A DNA stretch of 64,000 nt, taken from Streptomyces pacificus. GTDB lineage: Bacteria; Actinomycetota; Actinomycetes; Streptomycetales; Streptomycetaceae. The notes below the pieces were generated by a model that had not been told where the DNA came from, made no database searches, and worked only from the letters and a program-made list of their open reading frames with translations. The stretch covers positions 1 to 64,000 of the forward strand of contig NZ_BLLG01000003.1 in the NCBI RefSeq assembly GCF_011766325.1, read 5' to 3'. This document shows, piece after piece, positions 15,829 through 24,391 of the stretch (position 1 is its first letter; each line of letters starts with the position of its first letter). The position numbers and the translations under genes are program-made.

Positions 15829-17825
15829 CCGAGCAGGACCGCGTCACCGTCAGCGATCCGCACGGCCCGGTGAACAGCGGCGAGGGGCATCAGTACGTCT
15901 TCTACGGCGCTGCCACGGACTGGATGACCCGCAAAGGGGTCGAGTCCCTCCGGATCGCCCTTGAGGACCGGGTGCGCCTGGCCGACCGGTTCGTTCCCCC
16001 TAGGGGTTACCGCATCGCCGCCTACCACTTGGAGAAACCAGGATCGGTGGTGCTGCTGGAGGGACCGCCCGGCAGCGGCCGCCGTGCCGCGGCAATCATG
16101 CTGCTGCACGGGCTCGGGGATGACAGGAACACCGACGAGGAGAGGGTTCGGGTCGAGGAGCTTCCCGCCACAGCCAAGGACGAGAGCAGGAACGACAAGC
16201 CACTCACCCCCGGCGAGGGGGACCGTTTCCTTCTCGACCTCTCCGGGATCACCGACGAAGAGGAGTACACCAGGGCCCAGCGCCGTCTGGCCGTGCACCG
16301 GTCGAAGGTCCAGGAAGCGGGGGCCCACATGGTCGTCGTCCTGCCGTCGGTCATGGAGGACGCCCATGCGCCGGACTTCGAACCGCACAGGGTGAAGCTG
16401 GAGCGCCCCCGGGGCGTCGCTGTCGTCACCCGGCACCTCCGCATGGACCGGATGGCCTTCCACCCTGCGGATCTGACGAGCGCCGGCCTCCAGCACCTGT
16501 GTGACCGCTCCCCCATGCGGGAACTGGCGCGGCTCGCCAGGCTGGTGAAGGCCGCTTGCGACAGTGGCCGGTTCGGATCCGACTTCGCGGGATGGCTCGA
16601 CCAGGCGATGCACGCGGTGACCGACCGTGCCGGTGAGGTGGGTCAGCAGATGGTCGCGGTACGCACCGCGCCCGAGCGGGCCTTGCTGCTCGCGGCTGCA
16701 GTGTTCGAAGGATCTCGCGCAGACACCGTTTACGAGGCATGGCAACGCCTATTGAAGGAAGTGGGGCACAAGGAGGAGGTGACCTCCGAGTTCGCGCAGA
16801 CGGACTTCGGGGAGCGGTTGAAAGCGCTCGGGATCGAACGGGCCCCGGACGGACGGCTCCGCTTCGAGCGGCTGGCCTACGCCGACGCGGTGCGGACGTA
16901 CTTCTGGGCGAACTTCCCCGGGGTACGCAACGGCCTCAGGGACTGGATCGGCTCTGCCGCCGAGCTGGACGGCCTGACCACCGACGACCAGGTGGACGTC
17001 GTCGTCCGCTTCGGCGAGCGGTCTCTGGCCGTCCGGCGGCCCGACGACCTTTTCGGCCTCGTGGTGCGCTGGGCGAACGACGCGGCCAGGGCGTCCAGCG
17101 ATCCGCGAGCCGCGACAGCTCTCGAACTAGGTCTCCGCCACCAGGAGTTCGGCGGGTGGTTCCGCAGGCGGATGTACGAGTGCGTCACGAGGTCCGGCTC
17201 CTTGTCTGACGGCCTGGCCCGTGTCTTGACAACCGCCTGTCACCAGAGCCTCGGCGCGACGCACCCAGATCAAGCAGTGGTGCGCCTCCACCACCTCGCC
17301 GTACGGAGGGAGGGGGCAGCGCACGGGGCCCGGGAAGCGCTTCTCCACCTCGCCGGCCGTGACCGTCGGCTCTACCGACTGCTGATCGACCGCCTGCGGG
17401 ACCGGGCACGTCAGGAACAACCCGGGGCGCATTCCCATCTCCTCCTGCTCGCAGAGCTGTTGAGGAGCGACCGAGCGCCGGACCCACCCCGCTGGCCGGA
17501 CCTGTTCCTGGGCTGGAAGACGGTGTTCTCGCAACCGCCGACGGAACTCTGGAACCCGCTGGTGAGCAGCTGGCTGGACGCCGTGGCGGACGACCGCACG
17601 CAAGAGATGGCGCTGGACGTGATGGTCAGGGCGACGCACGGCCGCACGGCCGCCCTCCACCGCCTCTACGTCATCGCCTGCGGCTGGGCACGGTCTGCGC
17701 GCCACCCGTCCCGGGCGGCCGTCGCCGCCCTCTTCTGGCGGCACATCGACCAAGCGCAGTACGCCCGGCCGGAGAGTAAGGAGCGTGCGGGCGCCGAACC
17801 ACGGATCACGGAAGAGGAACGATGA
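15825..17825 (+). CDS. NLR/STAND-like NTPase with degenerate P-loop, partner of the TIR protein
   Basis: A 666-aa protein starting MTEQDRVTVSDPHGPVNSG; the ATG overlaps the TIR stop. Residues 14-24 (GPVNSGEGHQY) repeat the motif at the end of the TIR protein. A P-loop-like segment VVLLEGPPGSGRRAAAIM lies at about 75-92 in which the Walker A Lys-Ser/Thr is replaced by Arg-Arg. FLLDLSGI near residue 140 could be Walker B. The rest is helical and may sense a trigger. By position it is the receptor of the system. With the missing Lys, ATP hydrolysis is doubtful and it may work by binding or assembly only. No family name was recognised for the C-terminal two-thirds. Confidence 0.65.
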   Translation: MTEQDRVTVSDPHGPVNSGEGHQYVFYGAATDWMTRKGVESLRIALEDRVRLADRFVPPRGYRIAAYHLEKPGSVVLLEGPPGSGRRAAAIMLLHGLGDDRNTDEERVRVEELPATAKDESRNDKPLTPGEGDRFLLDLSGITDEEEYTRAQRRLAVHRSKVQEAGAHMVVVLPSVMEDAHAPDFEPHRVKLERPRGVAVVTRHLRMDRMAFHPADLTSAGLQHLCDRSPMRELARLARLVKAACDSGRFGSDFAGWLDQAMHAVTDRAGEVGQQMVAVRTAPERALLLAAAVFEGSRADTVYEAWQRLLKEVGHKEEVTSEFAQTDFGERLKALGIERAPDGRLRFERLAYADAVRTYFWANFPGVRNGLRDWIGSAAELDGLTTDDQVDVVVRFGERSLAVRRPDDLFGLVVRWANDAARASSDPRAATALELGLRHQEFGGWFRRRMYECVTRSGSLSDGLARVLTTACHQSLGATHPDQAVVRLHHLAVRREGAAHGAREALLHLAGRDRRLYRLLIDRLRDRARQEQPGAHSHLLLLAELLRSDRAPDPPRWPDLFLGWKTVFSQPPTELWNPLVSSWLDAVADDRTQEMALDVMVRATHGRTAALHRLYVIACGWARSARHPSRAAVAALFWRHIDQAQYARPESKERAGAEPRITEEER

Positions 17826-19162
17826 AACACCGTTTTCCCAGCCTGCTGTTCGTCGCTCTCTGCGGCCTCGCACCGGCTGTGCTCGGACACTTTCTGGACT
17901 GGTCGGCATGGTTGTGGGGCTTTATGTCCATGGTCACTGTCTCCGGTTCCCTGCTGCTCGTGATGACGGTTCTCAGCGGTGGCCACACATCCGCCGACCC
18001 GTACGAGCCCGGGGAGCCCGAGCCGCCCGCGGTGCCGGCGGAGCAGCCGTACCAGGAGGCACGGGTGGTCGACGCGGCGCTGTCGAGCGCGACGAACGGC
18101 TACGACTTCCTCTTCTCCGCCACCGTGTGGTGGAGGCCGGTCCCCGACCACGCCGGCCAGGCAGACAGTGCCTCCTCAGCCCTCGCCGTGTCCTCGGTCG
18201 TCAGCCGGGCCCTGGAGGTCGTCCGTCACGAGGAACCCGGCCGGGCAAGCTTCGCACGGTACCTCTTGGAGGGGCAGCTGGGCATCTTGCTCCCCGACCT
18301 GAGCGGACGGGTGAAGGCCATGGCGGCCGATGTGACGCTGACCCTCGCCCCCGCCGACCGCGAACGCCTGCAGAAGCTGAACGACCTTCGCAAGGACGAG
18401 GAGATCTGGGAGTACGAGCGTCAGCACGAGCGCAACAAGCGGCGCTACCTCGGTGACGACGTGCTCAAGAGCGCGGGCAGCGCGGTGGTGTGGTGGCTCG
18501 CCCGCCACGAGAACGAAATCGAGAAGGCGGTCGACATGATCGGCCCGCTCGCACAGGTCGCGGCGGCGGCCAACGACGAGGAAGTGCCCGAGCTCTTCCG
18601 CCACCTGCTCGTCCCGCCCATGAGCGCACGGAGCGAAGCGACCGTCGGGGGCCCGCTGTGGGACGGGGACGACCACGGAGGAGGGGTTTTCGACCGCGAG
18701 GAGGAAGTAGGGGTCTCGGATCGACTGCGCCTGTTGCTGACGGAGGCGGGCCTGAAGCCGGACATGGACGGGTACACGGTGCTCGCGCACCGCGTAATGA
18801 GGTTCTTGAAAGCGGAGGGGATGGACGAGGCAGCCGCCGAGATCAGGCGGGCATTTGGCCTGGCTCCCGGCGATGGCCCGGAGGACGAGCCTTCGAGCGA
18901 GGGGAACACTACCGGCCCCTGGCCGCCCCGCTCCCCGGCCCCCGAAGGCCCGCCGTTCACCGACCCGGACGTGGCCCCCGGTGCGAGCACGTTCACACCG
19001 AGGACGGCGGAGGGCAGCGCGAACGCCGGTGACCGGGACCAGGATCGGTGGGAGACGAGCGAGGACGACACTCCGCCGCCCCACTTCTGGGACCCGTCGC
19101 ACAGCCCGCACCGGCCCGCCGAACCCCGCCCATGGAACGAGGACGACGAGAACGGGGTCTGA
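17822..19162 (+). CDS. Membrane-anchored protein of the TIR operon, possible SPFH/band-7-like domain
   Basis: A 446-aa protein starting MKHRFPSLLFVALCGLAP. Two hydrophobic segments at about 7-27 and 30-52 form a membrane hairpin. Residues about 75-210 (TNGYDFLFSATVWWRP, then helices and a charged stretch LRKDEEIWEYERQHERNKR) have a look of SPFH/band-7 domains, but this is tentative. The C-terminal 110 residues are Pro/Gly/Asp-rich and probably disordered. Its ATG overlaps the stop of the NTPase gene, so all three genes are co-translated. It could place the system at the membrane or be the target that is monitored. Confidence 0.6.
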   Translation: MKHRFPSLLFVALCGLAPAVLGHFLDWSAWLWGFMSMVTVSGSLLLVMTVLSGGHTSADPYEPGEPEPPAVPAEQPYQEARVVDAALSSATNGYDFLFSATVWWRPVPDHAGQADSASSALAVSSVVSRALEVVRHEEPGRASFARYLLEGQLGILLPDLSGRVKAMAADVTLTLAPADRERLQKLNDLRKDEEIWEYERQHERNKRRYLGDDVLKSAGSAVVWWLARHENEIEKAVDMIGPLAQVAAAANDEEVPELFRHLLVPPMSARSEATVGGPLWDGDDHGGGVFDREEEVGVSDRLRLLLTEAGLKPDMDGYTVLAHRVMRFLKAEGMDEAAAEIRRAFGLAPGDGPEDEPSSEGNTTGPWPPRSPAPEGPPFTDPDVAPGASTFTPRTAEGSANAGDRDQDRWETSEDDTPPPHFWDPSHSPHRPAEPRPWNEDDENGV

Positions 19163-19184
19163 TCCGGTAGACGGTCAGCTCGCC

Positions 19185-19223
19185 GAGGCTCCCCTTCACC
19201 GCACACCGCGGCAGGGGAGCCTC
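19185..19223 (+). terminator. Terminator of the TIR operon
   Basis: Arms 19185-19194 and 19214-19223 are perfect 10-bp complements (GAGGCTCCCC) with a 19-nt loop, placed 22 bp after the last stop codon. Confidence 0.75.
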
Positions 19224-19289
19224 TCCTGTCCTGCGAGACCATCACCGGGTCCGTCCGTTGGCCTGGGTTCGACCTGCGTTGGCGCCACG

Positions 19290-19571
19290 ATGCGGCGTGA
19301 GCTGCACCGCCACGTGAACAGTACCGAGGCGGACCTCGCGCGCTGGATCAACCCCATCGTGCGAGGCTGGATGGCCTACTACGGGGCCTTCTGCCGCCAC
19401 GAACTGTCGGCCCTGCTCCACCGCATCAACACCTACTTGCTGCGGTGGATCATGAACAAGTACAAGAGGCTCCGGTCCTGGAAGAAGGCCAACGGGGCGA
19501 TGCGCAATGCGGTCGCCCGGCAGCCTCGGTACTTCGCGCACTGGGCCTGGGCGAAACCGGCCGTCAGATGA
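19290..19571 (+). pseudogene. Group II intron maturase, C-terminal remnant
   Basis: The frame from 19290 to 19571 encodes about 93 residues including ARWINPIVRGWMAYYGAFC, INTYLLRWIMNKYKRL and PRYFAHWAWA. These belong to the maturase/X domain at the end of group II intron reverse transcriptases. The reverse transcriptase part is missing upstream, where the TIR operon terminator sits. It is therefore a 5'-truncated remnant, followed by the intron 3' RNA domains. Confidence 0.85.
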
Positions 19572-19583
19572 CCAGGACGACAG

Positions 19584-19654
19584 GAGCCGTATGACGGGCG
19601 ACTGTCACGTACGGATCTGTGTGAGCCCGGGGCTGAGGCGCCCCGGGCTACCCG
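19584..19654 (+). ncRNA. Group II intron domains V and VI (3' end remnant)
   Basis: Downstream of the maturase remnant, GAGCCGTATGACGG ... CACGTACGGATC (19584-19615) folds as the short hairpin typical of domain V. The segment AGCCCGGGGCTGAGGCGCCCC with the following GGGCTACCCG fits a domain VI stem with a bulged A. The intron cannot splice without its 5' domains. The intron end should be near 19654. Confidence 0.6.
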
Positions 19655-19687
19655 ACCTTCGGACATACGGACCGCCCACGCCCGCCG

Positions 19688-20470
19688 TCACTTGCGGCCG
19701 ACGCCTCCGTACATCGCGACGTCGCCCGCCGGCGTCTGCGGCCGCCATGCCGAGCACGAGACCACGCCGGGCTCGAGCAGTTCCAGGCCGTCGAAGTAGC
19801 GTGCGACGGCGGCGGGGGTGCGCTGGGTGAGTTTCGGGGTGCCGTGCTCGTTCCAGAAAGCGACCGCCGCGTCGACGTCCGGCATGTCGGGGTGCGTGAC
19901 CGTGTGCGACAGGACGAGGTGACTGCCGGGTGCGAGCTCGTCCATGAGGCGGCGGACGATGGCGTATGACTCCTCGTCGTCCTCGATGAAGATGACGACT
20001 CCGAGCAGCATCAGCGCGACCGGCTGCGACAGGTCGAGCGTCTTCGAGGCGGCGGCGAGGATCGTGTCGATGTCCCGCAGGTCCGCGTCCAGGTAGTCAG
20101 TCCGGCCCTCGGGCGTCCCGACGAGCAGCGCGCGGGCGTGCGCGAGGACCAGCGGGTCGTTGTCGACGTAGACGACCCGCGCGTCGGGCGCGACGCGCTG
20201 GGCGACCTCGTGGGTGTTGTCGGCGCTCGGCAGGCCGGTGCCGATGTCCAGAAACTGCCGGATGCCCTCCTGTTCGGCCAGGTGCATCACCGCCCGGCCG
20301 AGGAACAGCCGGTCCGCCTTCGCGTACTCCCCGATCCCGGGATGCAGCTGCCGGATCTGGTCACCGGCCTCCCGGTCGACGGGGTAGTTGTCCTTGCCGC
20401 CCGTCCAGTAGTTCCATATCCGGGCGGTGTGGGGCCGGGACGTGTCGATACACGATTCGATGTCGGTCAC
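19688..20470 (-). CDS. SAM-dependent methyltransferase, Methyltransf_19 (DUF574) family
   Basis: A 260-aa protein read from a GTG at 20470 (VTDIESCIDTSRPHTARIWN); the much longer upstream frame is low-complexity. The N-terminus has the family hallmark ARIWNYWTGGKDNY, then a SAM-binding motif FLDIGTGLPSADNTHEV and the acidic end VVYVDNDPLVLAHA. The family is abundant in Streptomyces, with several copies per genome. Its substrate is generally unknown. It stands alone on the minus strand, next to the intron remnant. Confidence 0.85.
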   Translation of the reverse strand: MTDIESCIDTSRPHTARIWNYWTGGKDNYPVDREAGDQIRQLHPGIGEYAKADRLFLGRAVMHLAEQEGIRQFLDIGTGLPSADNTHEVAQRVAPDARVVYVDNDPLVLAHARALLVGTPEGRTDYLDADLRDIDTILAAASKTLDLSQPVALMLLGVVIFIEDDEESYAIVRRLMDELAPGSHLVLSHTVTHPDMPDVDAAVAFWNEHGTPKLTQRTPAAVARYFDGLELLEPGVVSCSAWRPQTPAGDVAMYGGVGRK

Positions 20471-20620
20471 GCCTCCAACGTATCGCGATGCCCCGGCAAC
20501 TCCCGGGCGCTGACGGAAGACGCGTTCGGCTTCCAGAGGGTTGTTGCGGCCCAGCGCGACGCTCTCGGCGGACAGGTCCGGGGCGGAGGCCGCCGGTGGA
20601 GAGGACGGCATCGGGCGCTG

Positions 20621-20669
20621 TCGCCGGTCTCGCCGGTCCCGGCGGTCTCGCCGGTCTCGGCGGTCTCGG
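20621..20669. repeat. Short tandem repeat CGGCGGTCT/CGCCGGTCT
   Basis: About five imperfect 9-bp units (CGCCGGTCT and GGCGGTCTC variants) lie in the gap between the methyltransferase and the small membrane protein. No function is evident. Confidence 0.5.
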
Positions 20670-20742
20670 GGCGAAGCAAGGCCCAGCCAAGGGGCAGAGG
20701 ATCCCGCGGAATGGCAGCTGCGCTGCCGCCGCGTCGCGTCCC

Positions 20743-21069
20743 TCAGCCGCGCACCACGAAACAGGCCGCGAACGCACCGGGGACCGCGAGCATGGCCGCC
20801 GAGTGCGCCATCGCCGTCCGGGGCATCCGCAGCGCGGCGGCGATCAGGAGTCCGGCGGCGAGCCACACGCCCCAGATCGTCTGCGCGGTGTTCCTTGCCT
20901 GCTGAATGGCCACCTGCTCCGCGGCGTCCGGCCCCCCGAACGTGATCCCGGACGCGATCACCGACCACAACAGGACGCCGGACAGGAGCAGGTCCGCAAC
21001 GGCGACCGGGAACGCCACCGACCCGTCGTACTCCCTCGTCCAGCCCCACAGGCTTCTGCTCGTGCTCAT
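20743..21069 (-). CDS. Small membrane protein, unknown function
   Basis: A 108-aa protein from the ATG at 21069 (MSTSRSLWGWTREYDG). Three hydrophobic segments are visible (about residues 20-40, 65-83 and 88-105), for example LLLSGVLLWSVIASGITF and IWGVWLAAGLLIAAALRM, so it should span the membrane three times. No family was recognised. It stands between a strong hairpin upstream and the methyltransferase downstream. Confidence 0.6.
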   Translation of the reverse strand: MSTSRSLWGWTREYDGSVAFPVAVADLLLSGVLLWSVIASGITFGGPDAAEQVAIQQARNTAQTIWGVWLAAGLLIAAALRMPRTAMAHSAAMLAVPGAFAACFVVRG

Positions 21070-21086
21070 ACGCCCGAAGGCTGCCA

Positions 21087-21142
21087 CCCCGGCCGCCCCC
21101 GGCGCATGAGTACCCGCACTCATGCGCCGGGGGCGGCCGGGG
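21087..21142. terminator. Perfect 25-bp stem hairpin, likely terminator
   Basis: Arms 21087-21111 and 21118-21142 are exact 25-bp complements with a 6-nt loop. It lies downstream of the minus-strand MFS gene (stop at 21260) and 18 bp upstream of the small membrane protein start, so it most likely ends MFS transcripts. No U-tract is visible. Confidence 0.7.
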
Positions 21143-21259
21143 CGGTGCGGCGCGGCCGACCGTGTGCCGCCGGGGCCGCGCCGCACCGGACCCTCGTCCC
21201 CGGCGGCCCGGCCCCGGCCGGACCCGCGTGCCCGGTGAGGGGCCCGGCGAGAGGCGCGG

Positions 21260-22462
21260 TCAGCGCAGGGCGTCGTTGGTGCGGGCGGTCCAGATCGCCA
21301 GGGCGGCGAGCAGGGCGCAGGTGCCGCCGAGCCACAGCACGCCCTGGAGGGAGAGCGTGTCGACGATGACGCCGCCGACCAGCGCGCCGAGGCCGATGGA
21401 GAGGTTGAACACCGCCACCCACAGCGAGGAGGCCGCTTCCACCGCCTTCGGGGCGGACTTGATCATCCAGGTCTGGAGGCCTACGGAGGCACCGCCGTAG
21501 GCCAGGCCCCAGACGATCAGCAGGACGACGCCGCCGACCGCGGTCCGGCCCAGCAGCAGGAACAGCGGCATCGCGACCGCGAGGGCCACGGAGATGGCCA
21601 GCACGCTGCGGTGGACCCGGCGGGAGAGCGCGGCGCCGGCGACGAAGTTGCCGATCATGCCGGCCACACCGAAACCGAACAGCAGCGGACCGACGCAGCG
21701 CTCGTCGATCCCCGACAGCCTCTGCAGTGCCGGGCTCACGAACGTGTAGGCGGCGAAGTGGCCGAACACGATGAGCACCGTTGCGATGATGCCGATGCGC
21801 ACACCCGGGTTGCGGAGCTGCTCCATCAGCAGCTTCGGCCGGATGGCCTGCGAGGCGGCCAGGCCCGGCAGCACGGCGAGCAGGGCGATGAGCGCGACCA
21901 GTGCCAGGGCGCTCAGCGAGGAGAAGGCGACGCGCCAGCCGGTGAGGTCGCCGACCAGGGTGCCGAGCGGGACGCCGAACACGTTCGCCGCTCCGACGCC
22001 GCCGAAGATGACGGCGGTGGCTCGCGGCACGTCCGCGGGGGCGGCGAGCCGGACGGCCAGGCCGCTGGCAACGGCCCAGAAGCCGCCGATCGCGATACCG
22101 ACCAGCACCCGGGAGCCCACCAGGACGGCGAAGTCCGGTGCCATGGCCGTGGCCAGGTTGGAGATGGTCATCAGCGCCATCAGCAGGAGCAGCAGGATGC
22201 GCCGGTCCATCGCTCCGACGAGCATCGGAACCAGGGGTGCCGCGAACGCGGCGACAATGCCGGGCACCGTCACCATCAGCCCCGCCGTCCCCTCGGAGAC
22301 CGACAGCGCGGAACCCACCGAGGTCAGCAGACCGATCGGCAGCTGCTCGGCGGTCACCAGCAGGAAGGTTCCCAGGGCCACCGCGGAGACCGCCGTCCAG
22401 CGGCTTCTCTCCGGGGCCTCTGGGTCCAGTGCCTGGCCAGGGTTCTGTTCTGCGGTCGTCAA
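21260..22462 (-). CDS. MFS transporter, DHA1-type drug exporter
   Basis: A 400-aa protein with about 12 hydrophobic segments. The loop between helices 2 and 3 holds GAMDRRILLLLLM, and the antiporter-type motif shows as GIAIGGFWAVASGLAVRL. I prefer the TTG at 22462, which follows GGGGGAGGGG by about 7 nt and gives MTTAEQNPGQ. The in-frame ATG at 22501 lies inside the palindromic operator shared with the TetR gene. It should export a small compound by proton exchange. The divergent TetR gene almost certainly controls it. Confidence 0.85.
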   Translation of the reverse strand: MTTAEQNPGQALDPEAPERSRWTAVSAVALGTFLLVTAEQLPIGLLTSVGSALSVSEGTAGLMVTVPGIVAAFAAPLVPMLVGAMDRRILLLLLMALMTISNLATAMAPDFAVLVGSRVLVGIAIGGFWAVASGLAVRLAAPADVPRATAVIFGGVGAANVFGVPLGTLVGDLTGWRVAFSSLSALALVALIALLAVLPGLAASQAIRPKLLMEQLRNPGVRIGIIATVLIVFGHFAAYTFVSPALQRLSGIDERCVGPLLFGFGVAGMIGNFVAGAALSRRVHRSVLAISVALAVAMPLFLLLGRTAVGGVVLLIVWGLAYGGASVGLQTWMIKSAPKAVEAASSLWVAVFNLSIGLGALVGGVIVDTLSLQGVLWLGGTCALLAALAIWTARTNDALR

Positions 22463-22484
22463 CGGAGTCCCCTCCCCCAATTTG

Positions 22485-22533
22485 GTAGCGCTCGCTCCCA
22501 TACGGTCGACGCTAGTATGGGAGCGATCGCTAC
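22485..22533. promoter_or_regulatory. Palindromic operator between MFS and TetR genes
   Basis: Two 18-bp arms, 22485-22502 (GTAGCGCTCGCTCCCATA) and 22516-22533, are inverted repeats with one mismatch and a 13-nt spacer. Each arm holds a smaller palindrome (AGCGNTCGCT). The site lies between the divergent genes and covers the expected promoters, so the TetR protein probably represses both. Confidence 0.75.
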
Positions 22534-22555
22534 GCAAGTCGGGTACGATGAACAC

Positions 22556-23161
22556 ATGGCACGCCCTCGGCAGTTCGACGAAACGGAAGCGGTCACATCG
22601 GCGACCGGGCTGTTCTGGCGACGCGGTTACCACGCCACCTCGGTGCGCGACCTGGGAGACGAGCTGAAGCTCACGCCCAGCAGCCTCTACCGGACGTTCA
22701 CGGACAAGCACACGCTGTTCCTGCGCGCCCTCGACCACTACCGGGCCACCGAGTCGGCCGAGGCCCGGCAGCAGCTGAACGCGGCAGACCGCCCCGTACG
22801 GGAGGCGCTGCGGGAATGGATGCTGTGGCTGGTCGGCGGCCCGGCCGGCGGCGAGCCCGGCCGCGGGTGCTTCGTGGTCAACACCGCCACCGAACTCGGC
22901 ACCGCCGACGAGAAGGTCCGCCGGCAGACCGAGGCCGCCTTCGAGGGCACCCGACAGGCCCTGCGCTCCGCGCTGGCCGGGGGCCGCGACCGCGGCGAGC
23001 TGCCGGCCGGCCTCGACATCGACGCCGCGGTGGAGCTGCTGTTCACCACGGTCCTCGGCCTGCGGGTCAGAGAACGCGCCGGTCACGACATCGAGCGCCT
23101 GACCACCGCGATCGACGCGGCGATCCGCGCCCTGGGGCCCGCACCCGCGGAGCCCGCCTGA
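22556..23161 (+). CDS. TetR-family repressor of the adjacent transporter
   Basis: A 201-aa protein; I chose the ATG at 22556 (MARPRQFDETEAVTSA) right after the operator. Residues 10-55 are a TetR helix-turn-helix (FWRRGYHATSVRDLGDEL, then LTPSSLYRTFTDKHTLFLRA). The C-terminal domain, with GEPGRGCFVVNTATELG, resembles the TetR_C group with a conserved Cys in GCF. It should bind the palindrome at 22485-22533 and be released by a ligand that the MFS pump exports. Confidence 0.85.
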   Translation: MARPRQFDETEAVTSATGLFWRRGYHATSVRDLGDELKLTPSSLYRTFTDKHTLFLRALDHYRATESAEARQQLNAADRPVREALREWMLWLVGGPAGGEPGRGCFVVNTATELGTADEKVRRQTEAAFEGTRQALRSALAGGRDRGELPAGLDIDAAVELLFTTVLGLRVRERAGHDIERLTTAIDAAIRALGPAPAEPA

Positions 23162-23814
23162 CGGCACCGGGCAGACCGGACTCCGGCAGCCGATCCCGGG
23201 GCCCGTCCGGTAGTTTCCCCGGCGGACGCATGACGGCCAGCGACCCCCGCCGGACCCCCGCACCGCCGGACCGCCGCCGGACCGCCGCACCGCCGGACCG
23301 CCGCCGGACCCCCGCCGGACCGCCGCGCCGCCGGACCGCCGCCGGACCCCCGCCGGACCGCCGCGCCGCCGGACCGCCCGGCCCCCGAGCTCATGCGCGA
23401 ATCACCTTCACCTGCACCGCGCGCACCCGCGCCAGATGTCCTGCGGATCCTGATCATCCCTGCGGACGGCCCACGTGTACGGCACCCCACAGCGTCCCGG
23501 CCGCCTTCTGGACCGACCTCCCGCGCCGCGACGAGTTCGCCCTCCTGCTGTGTCGGGCCCGATCCCGTACGTGACCGCACAGGCTTGGCGGTAACGCCAC
23601 CAGCACCTGAACGACCAGGAGCAGCGAGCGGTCGGCGCATCCTGAGCTCGTGCGCGACATCGCCCAGACCGTTCTGCGGACGGTGCGACCCCAGGGCCGG
23701 AGTAGGGCAGCTCGGCGCATCGACCCGGTCCGCCCGCTCGACAGGGTGCGGAATGCATCCCTGTCTGGAGAATTAATGGGGATGCCCCCATAGGCCCGAA
23801 TGCGGAGGACCCCC
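23162..23814. other. Intergenic region with GC-rich repeats, no gene supported
   Basis: This 653-bp gap has several open frames but none with plausible codon use, start site or family match. From 23248 to 23383 it is a tandem array of CCGGACCGCCG-type units. The remainder may be decayed coding sequence, but I cannot name it. Confidence 0.5.
23248..23383. repeat. GC-rich tandem repeat array (GCCGGACCGCC units)
   Basis: About 136 bp of imperfect repeats of CCGCCGGACC and CCCCCGCCGGACC, including one nearly exact duplication of a ~45-bp block. It lies in non-coding DNA downstream of the TetR gene. Confidence 0.7.
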
Positions 23815-24303
23815 ATGACTGTCTCCGACACGCCGATGCACCTCACGCAGGGTGCCCATGTAGGGATCTCGGTGTCCGATCTGGACGCCTCGATCGCGTT
23901 CTACTCGGCCCTGACCGGCCGTGAGCCCGTCGCGCGGGGAACCATGGACAGCGAGCCGTTCGGCCGCACGCAGGGGCTGCCGAACGCGAAGCTGCGGTAC
24001 GCGACCATCAACATCGACGGGCTCGGCATCGACCTGATCCAGTTCCAGGACCCCGTGGGTGAGCGCACCAACGGCAAGGCGAACCGGCCCGGCTCCATGC
24101 ACCTGTGCTTCAAGGCCGACGACTTCGACGCGGTGTACCAGCGCATGAAGGACGCCGGCTACGACTTCCTGGGCGACGACTACACGTTCACCTCTGGCGA
24201 GGTCACCCCGGAGGCCGCACTGGGCACGAAGGTCGCGTACTTCAACGACCCCGACGGCACCAATCTGGAGATCATCGAACCCCAGGGCGGATTCGCCAAC
24301 TGA
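23815..24303 (+). CDS. VOC (glyoxalase/dioxygenase) superfamily protein
   Basis: A 162-aa protein; I chose the ATG at 23815, 6 nt after GGAGG. It has two beta-alpha-beta-beta-beta halves of the VOC fold: GAHVGISVSDLDASIAFYSA at the start (His as first metal ligand), MHLCFKADDFDAVYQRMKDA in the middle and VAYFNDPDGTNLEIIEPQG at the end (Glu as metal ligand). The family includes glyoxalases, dioxygenases and antibiotic-binding proteins. The substrate cannot be told. It seems to be a single gene. Confidence 0.8.
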   Translation: MTVSDTPMHLTQGAHVGISVSDLDASIAFYSALTGREPVARGTMDSEPFGRTQGLPNAKLRYATINIDGLGIDLIQFQDPVGERTNGKANRPGSMHLCFKADDFDAVYQRMKDAGYDFLGDDYTFTSGEVTPEAALGTKVAYFNDPDGTNLEIIEPQGGFAN

Positions 24304-24311
24304 CCCTGTCG

Positions 24312-24348
24312 GCACCTGCACCTGCACCTGCACCTGCACCGGCACCGG
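24312..24348. repeat. Hexamer tandem repeat (CACCTG)n
   Basis: Five to six copies of CACCTG/CACCGG directly follow the VOC gene stop codon. Simple repeat; no role apparent. Confidence 0.7.
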
Positions 24349-24391
24349 CGCGCTGAGGGCGTGGCCGGCGTGTACCTCAGGCCGCGGGGAC

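Noticed and set aside
23248..23383. CRISPR array
   Set aside because: Units are short, imperfect and without unique spacers; it is a GC-rich tandem repeat. No other CRISPR-like array or cas gene was seen.
23408..23846. Possible small genes in the gap before the VOC gene
   Set aside because: No ribosome sites, odd composition and overlap with repeats and with the VOC start.
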